The notes under the pieces: model-generated | Databases searched by the model: none | What the model was told of the DNA's origin: nothing | The model's input: only the letters and a program-made list of their open reading frames with translations | Made by a program: the position numbers and the translations under genes | From: Pezicula radicicola | Taxonomy: Eukaryota > Ascomycota > Leotiomycetes > Helotiales > Dermateaceae | Direction of reading: 5' to 3' | Assembly: GCA_003008705.1 (NCBI GenBank) | Contig: PDUO01000077.1 | Span: 119,197 to 183,196, forward strand | Length of the DNA stretch: 64,000 nucleotides | Shown: piece by piece, positions 12,266-25,300 of the stretch | Position numbering within the stretch: the stretch's first letter is position 1 | Layout: each line of letters opens with the position of its first letter

Positions 12266-13413
12266 TTAATCATCTAAAATCTGCACCTTAACAGCCTTGG
12301 CTGACGGATCTGACGCAGTCTTGAATGCTTCCTCGCCATCCTCCAACTTATACCGATGCGTGACCAAGGGCTTCAAGTCGATGAGACCTGCAGAAACAAG
12401 ACTAATTGCCTTCGGATACGTGTCATGGTAACGGTATTGGAAACGCAGATCAATTTCCTTCGCAGCCATATACATGAACGGCAGTGTCTGAAAGTCTTTG
12501 CCGCATCCAATTACAAAAACCATGCCGCCGAAACAACAAGACTAACGATGGTAAGCCTTTTGATCACAAAATAAAGGGAAGGGATGCGTACATAAATTCC
12601 TGTTTGCACACTTGACTCAACGCCAGTGCATTCAAAAACTAGCTTTACTTCCGTTTTTAAAGCTTCCTTTATCTCCTTTGAAATGTCTACAGGTGCGAGC
12701 TTAGGATCAACCTTCACAGTTCGAACTCGTGGAACAAGTTTCTGTGCGAACTGTAGACGAGACTCATCGAGGTCAGTGATGACTATTGGATTTGCTCCCG
12801 CAGCATGGGCAGACAACAGTGTGACGAGTCCTATAGGACCGGCTCCACAGATCAAAATAGGGTCACCTAATCGTACTCCAGAACGATCGATCCCAGCTAG
12901 AGCGACTGAAAGTGGTTCAAGAAGAGAGCCTTCCTCAAACGAAAGCTCATCTGGAAGTAGGTGCAGCCACTCTTCCGGATGTGCATGGTATCGGGCGAGA
13001 GTACCGTGGTATGGTGGTGTTGAGAAGAAGACAACATCAGGACAAGCATTGTAACGGCCATTTCGACAGTAGTAACAGGTTGCCTTCGAGCAGGGAATAC
13101 CGCACTCCAACGCCACTCGATCGCCCGGTTTAAAGCGTGTAACGCCTGGCCCAACTTCAAGCACGACGCCGGCACTTTCGTGACCAAGGCCGTTCTCACC
13201 CGTCACTACCATATCGCCGATATGGCCTTTCTTCCAAAAGTGCACATCTGAGCCGCAGATACCGGTCGCTCGTACGTGGACCAGACATTGTCCCTGGCTC
13301 AAGGTCGGTATTGGCCCTGCTTGGAGGTGCAACTCATGCTTTGGATTTGTGTAAACCGAGATATTCTCTGGTTTTCTGGAGCGGATATCGGAGGAGGCTA
13401 CAATGGAGCCCAT
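12266..13413 (-). CDS. Zinc polyol dehydrogenase (L-arabinitol 4-/sorbitol/xylitol-type, MDR family)
   Basis: Two exons (12592-13413 and 12266-12541, read leftwards) splice to 365 residues, the usual length for this family. The first exon has the GroES-like zinc-binding domain. It shows the catalytic zinc motif [18 protein letters not shown], then [23 protein letters not shown], and the structural-zinc cysteines in [18 protein letters not shown] Rossmann motif [18 protein letters not shown] and the acidic pair ITDLDESR follow, which suggests NAD rather than NADP. Exon 2 ([11 protein letters not shown] to [10 protein letters not shown]) completes the fold. Such enzymes oxidise polyols to ketoses in the cytosol in pentose/hexitol catabolism. 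The sequence resembles L-arabinitol 4-dehydrogenases most to my eye, but sorbitol or xylitol dehydrogenase cannot be excluded. It is divergent from the SDR at 13,953 and next to a dead sugar transporter. Confidence 0.9.
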
Positions 13414-13952
13414 AGTTGGATTGGAAGGAGTTTGTAATATATGAACTTTCTGCGACTTTGGAAAACGTTGCGGTACAGAATGGATAGGATAGTCTATAGT
13501 AGATTAAAAGGATTAGAATAGCTGGGACAATTGTCTTTTAAGCTTCATTGAAAATCTAGGCCTCATGACCACGAGCATGCATGAGCAAGTGCTATGGCAA
13601 GCGTTCTGGTCGAGAACGGCGGTCTTGTCCCGAGACCAATGAGAAGAGGCCGTCGCGGCCTAGAACCATCACTGAAGATAGACGTAGCAGACGGTGAGCG
13701 ATTCCTTTACCGCCAGGTTCGGTGTTTTGCACGATAGATACTGTGGGGTTAGGGAGTGTCAAGACAGCTTTTGGCTTCGGTGACTTCGCCGAGGCTAACT
13801 CGCCAATCGCTAGAAGAACACTTATTTGTCGGAAGCACCCCATATCGTAAGGCTGAAATTATTTCAACGTTGAAAATTACAACAATTTATATATCATACT
13901 ACCACAAGAGCTGGTGTCTGGCGAGACTCGATATTATTTTTTTGCATCCAAG
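13414..13952. promoter_or_regulatory. Shared divergent promoter region
   Basis: A 539-bp gap between the start codons of the leftward polyol dehydrogenase and the rightward SDR must hold both promoters. A leftward open run at 13,592-13,843 has no recognisable domain and I do not call it. No specific operator was identified. Confidence 0.5.
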
Positions 13953-14769
13953 ATGTCACTCAGTGGCAAGGTCGCTATCGTAACCGGGGGCGCCAGGGGC
14001 ATTGGTGCTGGTATAGTACGTACATTAGCAGCACAAGGTGCAAGTGTAAGTCATCATAGGGAATCAATCTTAACAATATGTTAACCGTTGAAAGGTGGCA
14101 TTCAACTACGTCTCAGAGTCATCAGAGAAAGCTGCTCTTGATTTGGTGCAGGAGATCACTGCCGCTGGGAATCGTGCAGTATGTGTACGAATCGATATGG
14201 AATCGCCAGCAGCCCCTTCAACAATAATTGATGCCACTTTAAAAGGTTTTGGGGTACAGAAACTTGACATTCTTGTCAACAATGCTGGTCTTGGGGGGAA
14301 CGCACCTCTGGAAGAGGTGACGATGGAAGAGTACGAACACTTAATGGCTGTTAATGTTCGTGCCGTAATCTTCATGACGCAGGCAGTCTTACCATACATA
14401 AATCGAGGTGGTCGCATCATCAACTTGTCTTCGATCTCTGCTCGAGGAGGCTTTGCCACGCAGACCGTTTATGCGGCGACGAAAGCAGCTGTAGAGGGCT
14501 TCACTCGTGTTTGGGCGACGGAACTCGGTCACAAATACGGCATCACTGTCAATGCCGTTAATCCTGGCCCTGTGGACACGGATATGTATAGAGCTGCAGG
14601 ACCAGTCCACCTTGCTCGAATGGAGGAGCAGAACAAAAAGGTGCCGGCTGAACCAAGGTGTGGGAACGAGAAGGACATTGCTGATATCATATTGTTTTTG
14701 AGTGAGGAAAGATCTCGCTGGGTTACCGGCGATGTAATTTGCGCAAATGGGGGTATGGTGTTCTTGTAA
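13953..14769 (+). CDS. Short-chain dehydrogenase/reductase (classical SDR)
   Basis: Two exons (13953-14045, 14095-14769) give 255 residues, the normal size for a classical SDR. Exon 1 carries the cofactor motif TGGARGIGAGI. Later come NNAG (DILVNNAGLG), the catalytic Ser (INLSSISARGG), the YxxxK pair in VYAATKAAVEGF and the PG motif (VNPGPVDTDMYRA). The C terminus ends GDVICANGGMVFL, like the fabG-type/versicolorin-reductase-like branch. It likely reduces a carbonyl or oxidises an alcohol with NAD(P). The divergent arrangement with the zinc polyol dehydrogenase suggests a shared sugar or polyol pathway, which is inference. It could also be a peripheral member of the nearby metabolite cluster. 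Confidence 0.88.
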
Positions 14770-15791
14770 CTATTGAATGCCTTATATACCGTCGTCGTCT
14801 GGGCTGCTTCTTTGGTTCGGGCCGTTCGGCTTCCTCGCCTGATGTGATCTAAACCAGTGGGTTCCCTGATCATTGCACCGCAAAGCTAATTTGTGCGGTC
14901 CTTGGATTAAATTGGCAACCTGATTGGGAAAGACCTAGTTATGTTAATAGGGCCTCGTACGTCAGAACGCATTTGGCAAAATGGAGTATCCTCCCGTATA
15001 CTAAGAATCTTAAGGAAAGTCTAAGTAGGTTGAGTAGTTGTCAGTGTTCGAGCAAGTAGGACGATACTAGCATATTGCTACTAGTATCTTCGCCTTATAT
15101 AAATTATAGTAGGCTAAAGATACTAGAAAAATCAAGTAGGATAAGCCTACTTACGAGCATATTCGCTTAGTAACGCAGGGTACCAGTATACACTTACTTG
15201 GTAGACCCCATTCTACTAGTATACTTAAGACGACCGAACAAACAAGACAGTATCGAATATACTAGTAGGTTCTCTGCAGTATTATAAGAGTATATTGCTA
15301 CTAATAGCTTGTTCAAACGCGGCCTTAGCCGGCCTTTCTGCGCACACCAATCGCCCGCTAAGACAATTATCGACAAGTATCCAAGTATCCCTCGTTTATA
15401 ACCTTACACATTAGGAATTAAAAATCAAGAAAGTCAACAATATCTAAATCTTGCAACATACAATAAAAAATATACCTTCAACTACACCTTAACCTGTGTT
15501 GTGTGTACCACGAAGTTAATATAAACTTGCGACTTTCGAGGTTCAAAGTCGTAAGCGAGAAGTGTGTGCCAAGGCCCGGCCACACCGGAGGAGCCATTGA
15601 CGAATCGTATGTTTTCCCTGACTGTCCCTGGCCAAGCCTGGTCCCTGTGCCTGTGACTAGGCGTTGCCCCGCATTTGACAGTTAAAGGGGGAAGAGGGGG
15701 GCTGGCTACACCTTACTCGTAAACCTCAGTCAGAATGAGTTGTCGGTTCCAGTGTCCGGCAAAGTGCGAGACTCACGGTAAATGATAAGGT
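14770..15791. other. Intergenic, probable decayed repeat
   Basis: No gene. From about 15,000 to 15,330 the sequence is AT-rich with many TACTAG/CTAGTA words and loosely repeated blocks. It looks like a mutated repeat remnant, though no terminal repeats could be matched. The last 300 bases are the likely promoter of the Zn2Cys6 regulator. Confidence 0.45.
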
Positions 15792-18047
15792 ATGGAAGAA
15801 AGCACGCAGAGTAGTAATAACCCGAACCCGGATACACCTCCTCGCCGTAGGACGGCATCTGATGCAGCCAAGCACAAAGCGTGCGATACCTGTAAGCGCC
15901 GGAAGATTCGATGCTCAGGCAGCCATCCGTGCCAGCACTGTCAGCGCAACCACAACTCATGCAACTATACGTCAACGCACGGCAAAATAGCCGTCCTAGA
16001 AAGGTAGTCGCCCAGAATATACAATTTCCTACCCTTACGCTGGCCTTTGTAAGATGCTGATGTTCTCCACAGGCAGCTTGCACAATCGCAAAAGCGGACT
16101 CAGCTTCTCGAATCCGCTTGGCACAAGTTTGTCCCTAACATTGATTTGGCGTATGCCCTTCATGCTGTCGAAACCCAGACATCAGTAACCAGCCTTCCTG
16201 CTTCAGAAGAAGTAGCCCCCATTCCAGAGGTGCAGATTGATTCAGGTGATGGTGGTTTGAGAAGTCAGCCAAACCACAACGTCACTCAGCCGTCCCCACC
16301 TATAGAGGGCGAATTGGACAAAGAAGATACACTTGAATGGGACGAAACAGCGGATTTTCAAACTCTCACTGATGGCATCGGATCTCTGTCTGTTGACCCG
16401 AAAGGCTCGGGCTATATGGGGCCTCAGTCAGGGAATGCGTTGCTGCGATACTTGCAGTCAATTTCTAATTTCTTCCCTGGCCCGGAGGACGACCAGAACG
16501 ACGATAGAGAGTCGCCCAACGACCACCAACTACTTATTCCTCTAGAACGCTTAGCGTCATCTACGTTCACACATTGCTGCATCGATTGGTACTTCAAGTA
16601 CTACCATTCAGCATACCCAATCTTGCATGAAGGTTTCTTTCGTGCACAAAACATGGGTGAAGAATATCAACACCAGAGAAATTTTGAACTTTCACTGACA
16701 ATCATGCTAGGTGTAATACCAAAACCAAAGGACGGCTCCTGGCCTGTACTGATGAATATAGTTCTTGCCATTGGTGCATTCGCTGGACCACAGAGTGACG
16801 AGAGGTCTGACACCTACTTCTTCAATAAAGCACGTGAAAACTTGAACCTCAATTTGCTCCAACGAGGATCACTACCTCTTGTCCAAGCTTTTGCACTCAT
16901 GGCCAATTATATGCAGAAGCGCAACAAGCCGAATAGTGGCTTTACATATCTTGGTATTGCGTACAACCTAGCGTTGGGTATTGGACTGCACCGAGAATTT
17001 TCCGAGAAGTCATCAAGTGCTTTCACAATGGAGATACGCAGGCGCGTCTGGTGGACACTCTTTATTTTCGACTCGGGGGCTCGTCTAACCTTTGGCCGGC
17101 CAACAATGATTCTTGACGGAACTAATATTAAACCACCTAGAAATCTTCTCGACAGCGACATCTCTGTGGATAATGGCCAGCTTGCACAGTCACGAGACCA
17201 CCCTACAGCAGCATCGAGTCTAATTTGGCAGATCAAGCTTGCCGAAATCAGCAATTTGGCAAACGCAATGCTACTCGAAAGACAGCTTCCTGATCCGGCT
17301 CTTATACTTTCCCTAGACGATCGACTCAAGTCATGGAGACAAGATCTACCTGCATACTTTTATGACGACAACCTCGATCCCGAATTTTCAGGGTTTGACA
17401 TACCTCGAATGGTCCTTCTCTGGCGATCATGGCACCTTCGAATTGTTATGACTCGTCCCTTCCTTCTTGACATTGTCAAAAGTCGCAAGCCTTTAGATGC
17501 GAGTAATGCTAATGATGCTGTTGGCAGATGCATCAACTCTGCTCAGGAATGTGTCTTGTCTATCACCAACTTTTGCAGTGCACGCGATGATCATCCTGGA
17601 GGTCTAGTATGGTATGCAACCTACTGGCTAGTCACCGCAGTGTTCGTCAACGTGACGTGTTTGCTGTATGATCCTTACAATGTACTGGGGCCCGCATGGA
17701 GGCAGCAGGTGGAGACCTCGAAACTTGTGTTAGAGAGCATGGGCACAATTGAGCCGATTGCGAAGCGTGCAGCTTCGATCCTGGGGAAGATCATGGGTCG
17801 GTCATCTTTCATCAAGCCTCGTTATAATTCATATTTACTGATTAATTTCAAAGGCCTTGTCCCAAGAAGCCCAGACTCGACGATATTTTCCTACAACGAG
17901 CCTATGCGAATGGGAATCGCAGATATTTGGGGTCAATCCTGGGTTGATCCTCCCGTCGTCGACCAAAACTTTGAAGAGATTATGCAAATGCAAGGAGAAA
18001 GTGAATTTACAATAGACCGGCTATCATCGACAGCTTGGGAGGGCTAG
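15792..18047 (+). CDS. Zn2Cys6 fungal-type transcription factor
   Basis: Two exons (15792-16003, 16073-18047) encode 728 residues. Near the N terminus is a Zn2Cys6 cluster (CDTCKRRKIRC, then CQHCQRNHNSC) after a basic leader (PPRRRTASDAAKHKA). A short coiled-coil linker (KIAVLERQLAQSQKRTQLLE) spans the intron. The middle region (about residues 190-500) is the fungal-specific transcription factor domain. It includes LGIGLHREF and the typical RRRVWWTLFIFDSGARLTFG motif with GRP. The linker and middle region recall xylanase/sugar-regulator proteins (XlnR-like), which would suit a sugar/polyol group, but this is a general resemblance. It reads towards the PKS-NRPS and ends 1.28 kb from its 3' end, so it could instead belong to the metabolite cluster. 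Confidence 0.9.
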
Positions 18048-19330
18048 GGACTCTGGGGAGCTAGGAACTCCGTATTTACGCTATCAGCTAGTCCATTTTG
18101 GCAAAATAGACACCTAGTCTGATTGTTCGAAAGCATACGCTTTGCCTTTCAGAATCGTATTGGACATGGCAAGTTTAGGCTTATGTAAAAACCCAAAACA
18201 TGAAAATATCGGCCCGCAGTTTAGTTACAAAATAGGTATTTCAAGCATCCACTAGTGTCGCCATATTTCACTACCACCATCCCTTGAAACTTCTATTCTT
18301 CATCTTTACTCCCTGTGTACAACTTCCTGTTTCTCATGAACCCGGTTTGAGGTCGACAGGACCGTGCCACTTTCTACACGGTGAAAGAACTGAGAAGATA
18401 CCGTGATGTTGCCCTAATGACAGCATGCTGTGAAGCATCGATTGATTTCTAAAGACAGAACGCAAGCTGGTAGGTTGATGATCAGCCATCGTGTTAGAGC
18501 TCCGGCGGATATCCACAGCGCGATAGAAAGCTGGTAACGACTCACATCGGCTTAATCTCAGGCAGGACTTTTGCACATTTCTGATTCCGTAACTGTATTC
18601 GGATAAACAGAGGGATTCTACTTATCAATCTGAACAAGTAGTCATCAATCATCTTCCATCTATGACCCATTATCACTATGTTTTATTCACATCTGCATAT
18701 TTATTCTTATACGGAGACTTGCAATCACTCGCTTTTCCTTTAGTCACTTGTTGAAACATCTTACAAGTCTTAATTCTACAAGGAATTAGGTGCCATACTT
18801 TCTTTAGGAAGTCTGCTCTCTCTTTAAGTGAAGAGTGCTATAGTAATAGGATCCAAGGGTTCATGATATTAATTCTTTAGTAGAATATCTCAATTAACAC
18901 CCAGTTTATTCATCAATATCAAGAACTATCATCTTAAATAAGTACCAAATCACGAATAGTCATGATTTATCTAGTACTTCTTATTCTATAAATAGCCATT
19001 TTTCCTCTTGCCTACATCTTTTCTCACCTATCTTCTCATATATCTCCTAAAAACGATTCCGGTTAAGACATTCGCTTTCTGTATCGTACATCACACGAGT
19101 TAAATCGGTAAAGTAAATCTGATAGGCGAGTGAAACATCTCGTCTCAAGTTCTCATCCCAATTTCCATTTGAGGACTGCAGCCGATGACTCAGAAACTTT
19201 CACAAGTCATGAAACCTTTAAAAAGTGACACCATTACTCGGTTCTTTAGATTCAAAGATTTACGACATTTATACTTGGACTTTCACAACCCTTGACTAAC
19301 CTCTATATATCAATATCTGTCGCATGGGGC
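18048..19330. other. Intergenic between convergent genes
   Basis: This is the 3' side of both the regulator and the PKS-NRPS. I looked on the minus strand for a leftover reductase domain that could once have ended the synthase (Rossmann TGxxGFLG-type motif, YxxxK) and found none. The 80-codon minus-strand run at 18,334-18,576 does not resemble one. From about 18,700 the sequence is AT-rich and featureless. Confidence 0.6.
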
Positions 19331-22300
19331 CTACAACCAAGAACAATTTTCACTATCAGACGTTTCCAATCGCTCTTTAATCCTTTTTGTCATCTCCCCC
19401 AAGGCACTGGCTTGGAACAAGTCCTGAAGGCTCAGAGTTACCCCGAAGCGCGTTCGAATCATGCTTTGGAGTTCAACCATTAGCAAAGAACTGCCACCAA
19501 AGCGGAAAAAATCTGCAGAACGAGTGGAAACACCCTTGGATATCTCTGACGGTAGTACTTCCACCCATATTTCCTTCAACTCTGATTCCATAGCATTGAG
19601 ATCTGATATCACATCTTCATATGTAGAAGACTGCGAAACGGGTAGCGCGGCGATGGCGGCACGATCTCTCTTCAAGTGCACAGTCAAAGGCATGTTCTCG
19701 AGCGGGATGATCACCGCCGGAATCATGTATGATGGTAATGGGAGATGCGTGAGAAGCTCTTTCATAAAGAGGTTGCGAGAGTCGTTGTCGGTTACGAATG
19801 GTGGAGAGAAGGTAGCGTGGGCTACAACAAATTCAGGATCTCCACGCACGGTACAGACAACGTCGGTAAATGCACCTTTCGATGCTTGAAGGATAGAATT
19901 CTCAATATCCTCCAGCTCGATACGGATACCCCTTAATTTGACCTGGAGATCTCCTTCGATTCTTCCGTGAAATAAGACATGGCCATTCAGAGTAATGCTT
20001 CCTCTATCCCCGGTACGGTACATTCTAGTCCAGCCGTTTTTGATAAATTCAGGCGATGCCCAAGGATTGTCGAGAAACTTTTCACTAGAGAGCGTTTCGT
20101 TGTTGAGGTATCCGAGCGATACTCCGGCTCCGCCGATTACTATTTCTCCAGGGACGCCTGGCGCTACCGGATTCAAGTTGCCGTCGAGAATGTAGATCGA
20201 GTATCCAGGCATTGGTGTTCCCATGGGGATGTTCTCCTCGCTGAGCGTGTCATTCTGATAATCGACTTGAATCTTAACAGCTGAGAGGGTTATCTCCGTC
20301 GGACCATATGACTATTCAGGAACTCATAGTTAGTATTACTTCGTTCGAATATACTAGAAGGGTGTTGGGGGTGGAGAAACGCTCATGACAAAACCCGCCG
20401 AAACAGGTCAATATATAGGGGAGTGGATACGAACGTTGAAAAGCTTAAGCCCAGGTAAACCTAAGAGTCGGAACCCTTGTTTGAGGGAATCTCTAAGTCG
20501 ATCACCCCCAGCAAAAGCGTGTTTCCAGGTACGGTTGTCCGCAATATGGTCTGCACCGTGTCGAATCCAAGATAAGTACTCTGGTGGGGTCGCGCGTGTA
20601 TAAGTGATTCCCTCAGATTGAATGATTTTCATGAGAGCCTGGGAGTCTCCACGGCGGGCTTTGTCGACAACGAAGAGAGTTCCCCCATTGCAAAGAGCTA
20701 CAAATACCTCGTCGATAGACATATCAAAGCTGAAGGCGGTCTGCTGGAGCACAACCTCTTTCTCAATGCCGTATACCTTTGTCAATGCTTCGATTGAATT
20801 TCTGATGCTGGAGTGTTTGAGCATGATTCCTTTCGGAACGCCTGTTGTCCCACTGGTAAAAAGTATAATGCCAGCTGTCTCCGGCTTTGCCCTGATTGGG
20901 ATTTTGAGCGGGTTCGAAGAAGTTTGCAAGGAAACATTGATCACTCTAGAATTTTTGAGTTTCAGATGCTTCGCATCATTGGAGGTGGTGGAGTCAACTA
21001 GCACAGCAGTTGGCTGACAGGCCTTGATGATGCCCGCAAGACGAGGGAGACCATTCCGGTAGTCGAGCGGTACGTAAATTGCACCAACGCGCATGATTGC
21101 CAGCATCGAGCATATCCAATCCACAGCAGGCTCCTGAAAGACGCCGACACGGGAAGCTTCCACTCCCTCAATTTCCCTCAAGGAGGCAGCAATAGACTGA
21201 ACCCGAAGATCCATCTGAGTGTATGTAAGAACGTTGCCACAGCCATCTTTGATGGCCGTAGATTCGCCATGAGCCTCGACCATTTCGTCGATCCTATGCA
21301 GCAATGTCTCAGGCCAAGTCGTGGCTAAAGGAGCACCTTAAATGACGGTCAGTATCTCAGCTTGCAAAAAGGTATAATGCACTTGAGCTATCAAGTGTTG
21401 CTTACCTGTACCAAGGTCCAGTCCTTGCGCTATATCTGCCTTTGTGAATAGTGAAGGTCGAGAAATGCGGGTCGCCGGATGCTCTGTGAAAGTCTCGAGC
21501 AGATGAACATACGTTTTGAGAATGATTTCTGCGTCCTCTTGAGAGTAAAGTGAACTCTGGGCGCCCACGTAAATTGTAGATTCTCCGTCCAGTGATTCCA
21601 GAGCCCCCAAACTAACGTCATAAGCGTTACTATTTCGACTAAGACCTTCTGGGGGAGAGTATGCCTCGTGGTCAAGAAACGAAATCTTGAAGGTTTCTCG
21701 GTAGTCGAAGCTTGTTTGAAATACCGGGCTATGAGTTGGATCCCTGGCAATGTTCAAGTCACCCAGAATGACACTGAAAGGTATCTTCGAGTGCCCAACC
21801 GCAGCCATTACTTTTGCTCGTGCTTCCTTGACAGCATGAAGAAAGTTCTGTGTCGGGTTTAACTTGAATTGAACTGGCAGGATATTCATGAGATTGCCAA
21901 TAACCCCTAGTGAATCAAAATCTCGGGGTCAGTATTGCTTTTCTTGAAATTCTCAGGAGCATTAGATGAGAATCGCCGAAAAAGGCAAAACAAGTGAAAG
22001 TTGCGAGAGGGTGCTTACCAGCATCTTGAACATCTGTCCTATTCATGTCATTAACTCCAATGCAAATGTCATCCGTGTTCAAGAATCTAAAGAGCAAAGT
22101 CTTCCAAACCGCCAGATGGAAATAAGCCGGAGAAACTTTCTGACTTCGGCACCTGTCTTTGATGCGAGTGGTCATATCGGCGCCAAGATTGATGCTGGCT
22201 CTAATCATGTGGTAGCGTTTGAGTATTTTCCGTGAGCTGAGCTGAGACATAGGAAACAGAGGGAGGACGGGAGGAAGTGTTGCAAATTCTCTCTTCCAAA

Positions 22301-25300
22301 ATGATCTGTCCTCTGATGATTCACGACTCTCCACAAAAGACCGCTGTCTCTCGGCCCAGGTTGAATACTGGAGCTGGGTGGAAGGGAAGGCATCATTCTT
22401 ATAAGCCTGCTGAAGGTTCGCAAAGAGAACGTCAGAGCTCATACCGTCCATTACAATGTGGTGAAATCCAAGGAGAAGATAGAAAGTGTCAGCGGATTCT
22501 TCACACAAAGTAAGCCTGATCGTATCCCCATTTTCGATATCATAAAGGTGGTTTTCCATGGACTTGAAAACCTCCATGAAATCCGTTTGGCTTTTCACTG
22601 GCTGTTGCTTCAGTTGAAAAGCTGACGTTCTCATAATTCTTTGACAAGGTTCGCCTCCATTGGTAGAGAATGACGTTCGTAACGACTCGTGGCTTTGAGC
22701 TACCAACTCCACTGCCCTTTTTAGTCGAGGAGCATCTATGCTGCCTTTCACTTTGACCCAGAAAGTAATGTTGAAGGTGGTTGGATCTTCGAGGTATTGC
22801 CCCAGAAACCAAAAGCTAGATTGTCCATAAGACATCGGCTCTGTGCGCAAAATTTCGGATTCTGAGATACTGATAATCAATTTAGTGACGATACAAAGCC
22901 AAGAAAATTAGCACGGCAAAGCATGCATGGAGAAGATGATGTACAACTTCCCAACCAAGGTATTGCTTTCCCCGAACAATTTTTCTAAAGCTGGATTCGG
23001 ACGATAGAATGTTGGTGAGCAAGGGCACGCTTACCTTATTCCAGCCTTACGTTCTGGCGCTTTATCTTGAGGGACCTTTGTTTCAGGTTCTGAAGGCGGG
23101 GTTGGTAAATCGACGTCGACCGTTGTTGTTGAGGAGGGAGGCGAGGATCTAAAAGAAGGCGTTAATACTGTAGATGAAGGAGTGAGTCTTGGTGCAGCCG
23201 GTGCAGCCGGTGTAGAGATGCTGTTGCTTGGAGACTTTTCACCAGAACCTGATTGTGGCAGTTGGGGACGCGAGATAACAGTCGTCGTAGAATGGTCTTT
23301 TAAAGTTGACTTGGAGTCATGTGTTGACGCTTCACCAAATTGGGGCAGAATATTTTGAGGAAGTCTTTCCAATGCAAGAGCAACCAATTCCACGGCGGAG
23401 GCCCCACCCAATATCTTCAACACTGGCAAGTCGATTTTCAATTCCTGCAAGAACCACGTCCGGACATCAACTGCAACTAGAGAGTCCAAACCAAGCTCAA
23501 TTAAGGGCATGTTCTCGTTGATAGAGTCGTCACTTGAGAGATTCAAGCTTGAATTCAATTTCGCAATGAAAGCGGCTACTCTTATTAGCGGTGCAATTCA
23601 AGTAGGACACAAAGACAGAGGCTAGTGCAACTTACTTCGCAGTATCGTCGCAACATTTTCAGGGGACTTGGCGGCTTGCAAAAGGGTTCTGACTGGTATT
23701 CTGGCGACCTTGTTGCCCTTCTCGTCTCCTACATGTTCTCGGTTCTGGATGAAGTGCGAGAACTTAACCTGTGCGGCCCAGTACACACGGTTGTCATTAT
23801 CAACGGTAAGTGTTCGAATACCGGAGATGAGCTCTGATTTCAGCCCAGAATCAGGCCTTCCAGAAATGATAGCTTCTGCAAAAAGCTGGTGGAGATCTGG
23901 CTCTGACATCGGTAGGCTTACATTCATCAACCTCTTCAGTTGCTTCTCCGACATAACTGACGTTTTAACTTCTCGTTCCACATATCCCACTCCGGCAACT
24001 CGTGAGACTACGGATAGTTTTGGTGTCAGTAACCTCCAAAAATGAAGAAAGGTAAAGCGTAAATTAGGAAATACCCACTGTCTATAACTGATCCGGCAAG
24101 GCCACGTTCTCGTCTTTGATTCACTAGCGCTTTGGTAAAGCTGTTCGCTGCCGAGTAAGCGCTTTGGCCACTATTTCCCATCGTAGCGACGACGGACGAG
24201 AATGCAATGAAGAAGTCGAGTGTGTTCTCTTCGAAAAGTTCGCTCAAGAATACTGTACCATCGATTTTTGGCTTGACAACCGTTTGAAATGTTTCGAGAT
24301 CCATGTCTGAAAATGCTTGATCTCGTAGAATCAATGCGCCATTAGCTACGCCAGCAATGGCTGGGAATGTTAGACAGATCTCTTCGTACACTTTCCTCAA
24401 TTCGTCCCGATTTGTAACATCCCTGAAAATCTGTTAGAGAATATGGACGGGGCAGATGGCAATAGGGATTTTCCTTACCCAGCCAGCCAGGATATTGTGA
24501 CTCCGTTTGCTTTGTGCTTACTGATCCAATTGTCCTCCACTCTCCGACTCCGACTCATTAAAACGATGCAACGAGCTCCATGATCTGCCATCCAGTCACA
24601 AATCGATTGGCCGAGGTCGCCAGCCAACCCAACAAGCCAGTATGTCTTATTCTCTTGGAAAATATTCTTTCGGGCATCGACAGTCTCAATGAGTGTAGAA
24701 ACTTGCGGATCCGAACGCCAATTGACAACGGAAATTTGATGATTCTGATTTACACCAGCTATTTCTTTCAAAGACACCATTGGAAGCGGAGTTATATCCG
24801 TGGAAAAAGCCGAAGAAAAGAGTGATGACGCAAATGAGCTGGCACTTTGTAGTGTGCTGGAAAGAAGGGCGTCACAGTCTGAGTCGGCAGCGAGAACGAA
24901 TGACTCCTTTGACAAAAGCATCGAACTGTTGCCTCGCTGGCAGAGCTTGGGCAAAGCCGCAGAAATCTTCAATGCAACACCCTGGGTAGACTCCGAACCG
25001 GATTCCGAGTCGGATGATAGGTCCAAGAACATCGAAACATTGTTTGGTATTATTGACTGGATTGCTCGGTTTGAGCTTTGTGGATGAATGTAGAACCAAG
25101 CCTTGTTGTTACCTACCTTGCAGGTTGTGTAGACGATTCGGAATTTGTTTGTTGTTGAAAGCACAGAAGCGAGTGCTGGGCTTGGCTCATGAACTAGGAG
25201 GACATCACCCGCTGACATTGTAGTCAATAAAAACTGGGTGAAGATATAACCAACAATCGAAGACAAGTATTGTGCTTCAAGACCATCTGGGAGGCGAATG

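Noticed and set aside
12511..12591. A longer first exon of the polyol dehydrogenase ending ...[10 protein letters not shown]
   Set aside because: That reading goes through the intron (12542-12591); splicing restores the family C terminus in frame.
18334..18576. Minus-strand frame downstream of the PKS-NRPS as a remnant of the missing release domain
   Set aside because: It lacks the Rossmann and YxxxK features of thioester reductases and the intervening sequence has no coding character.
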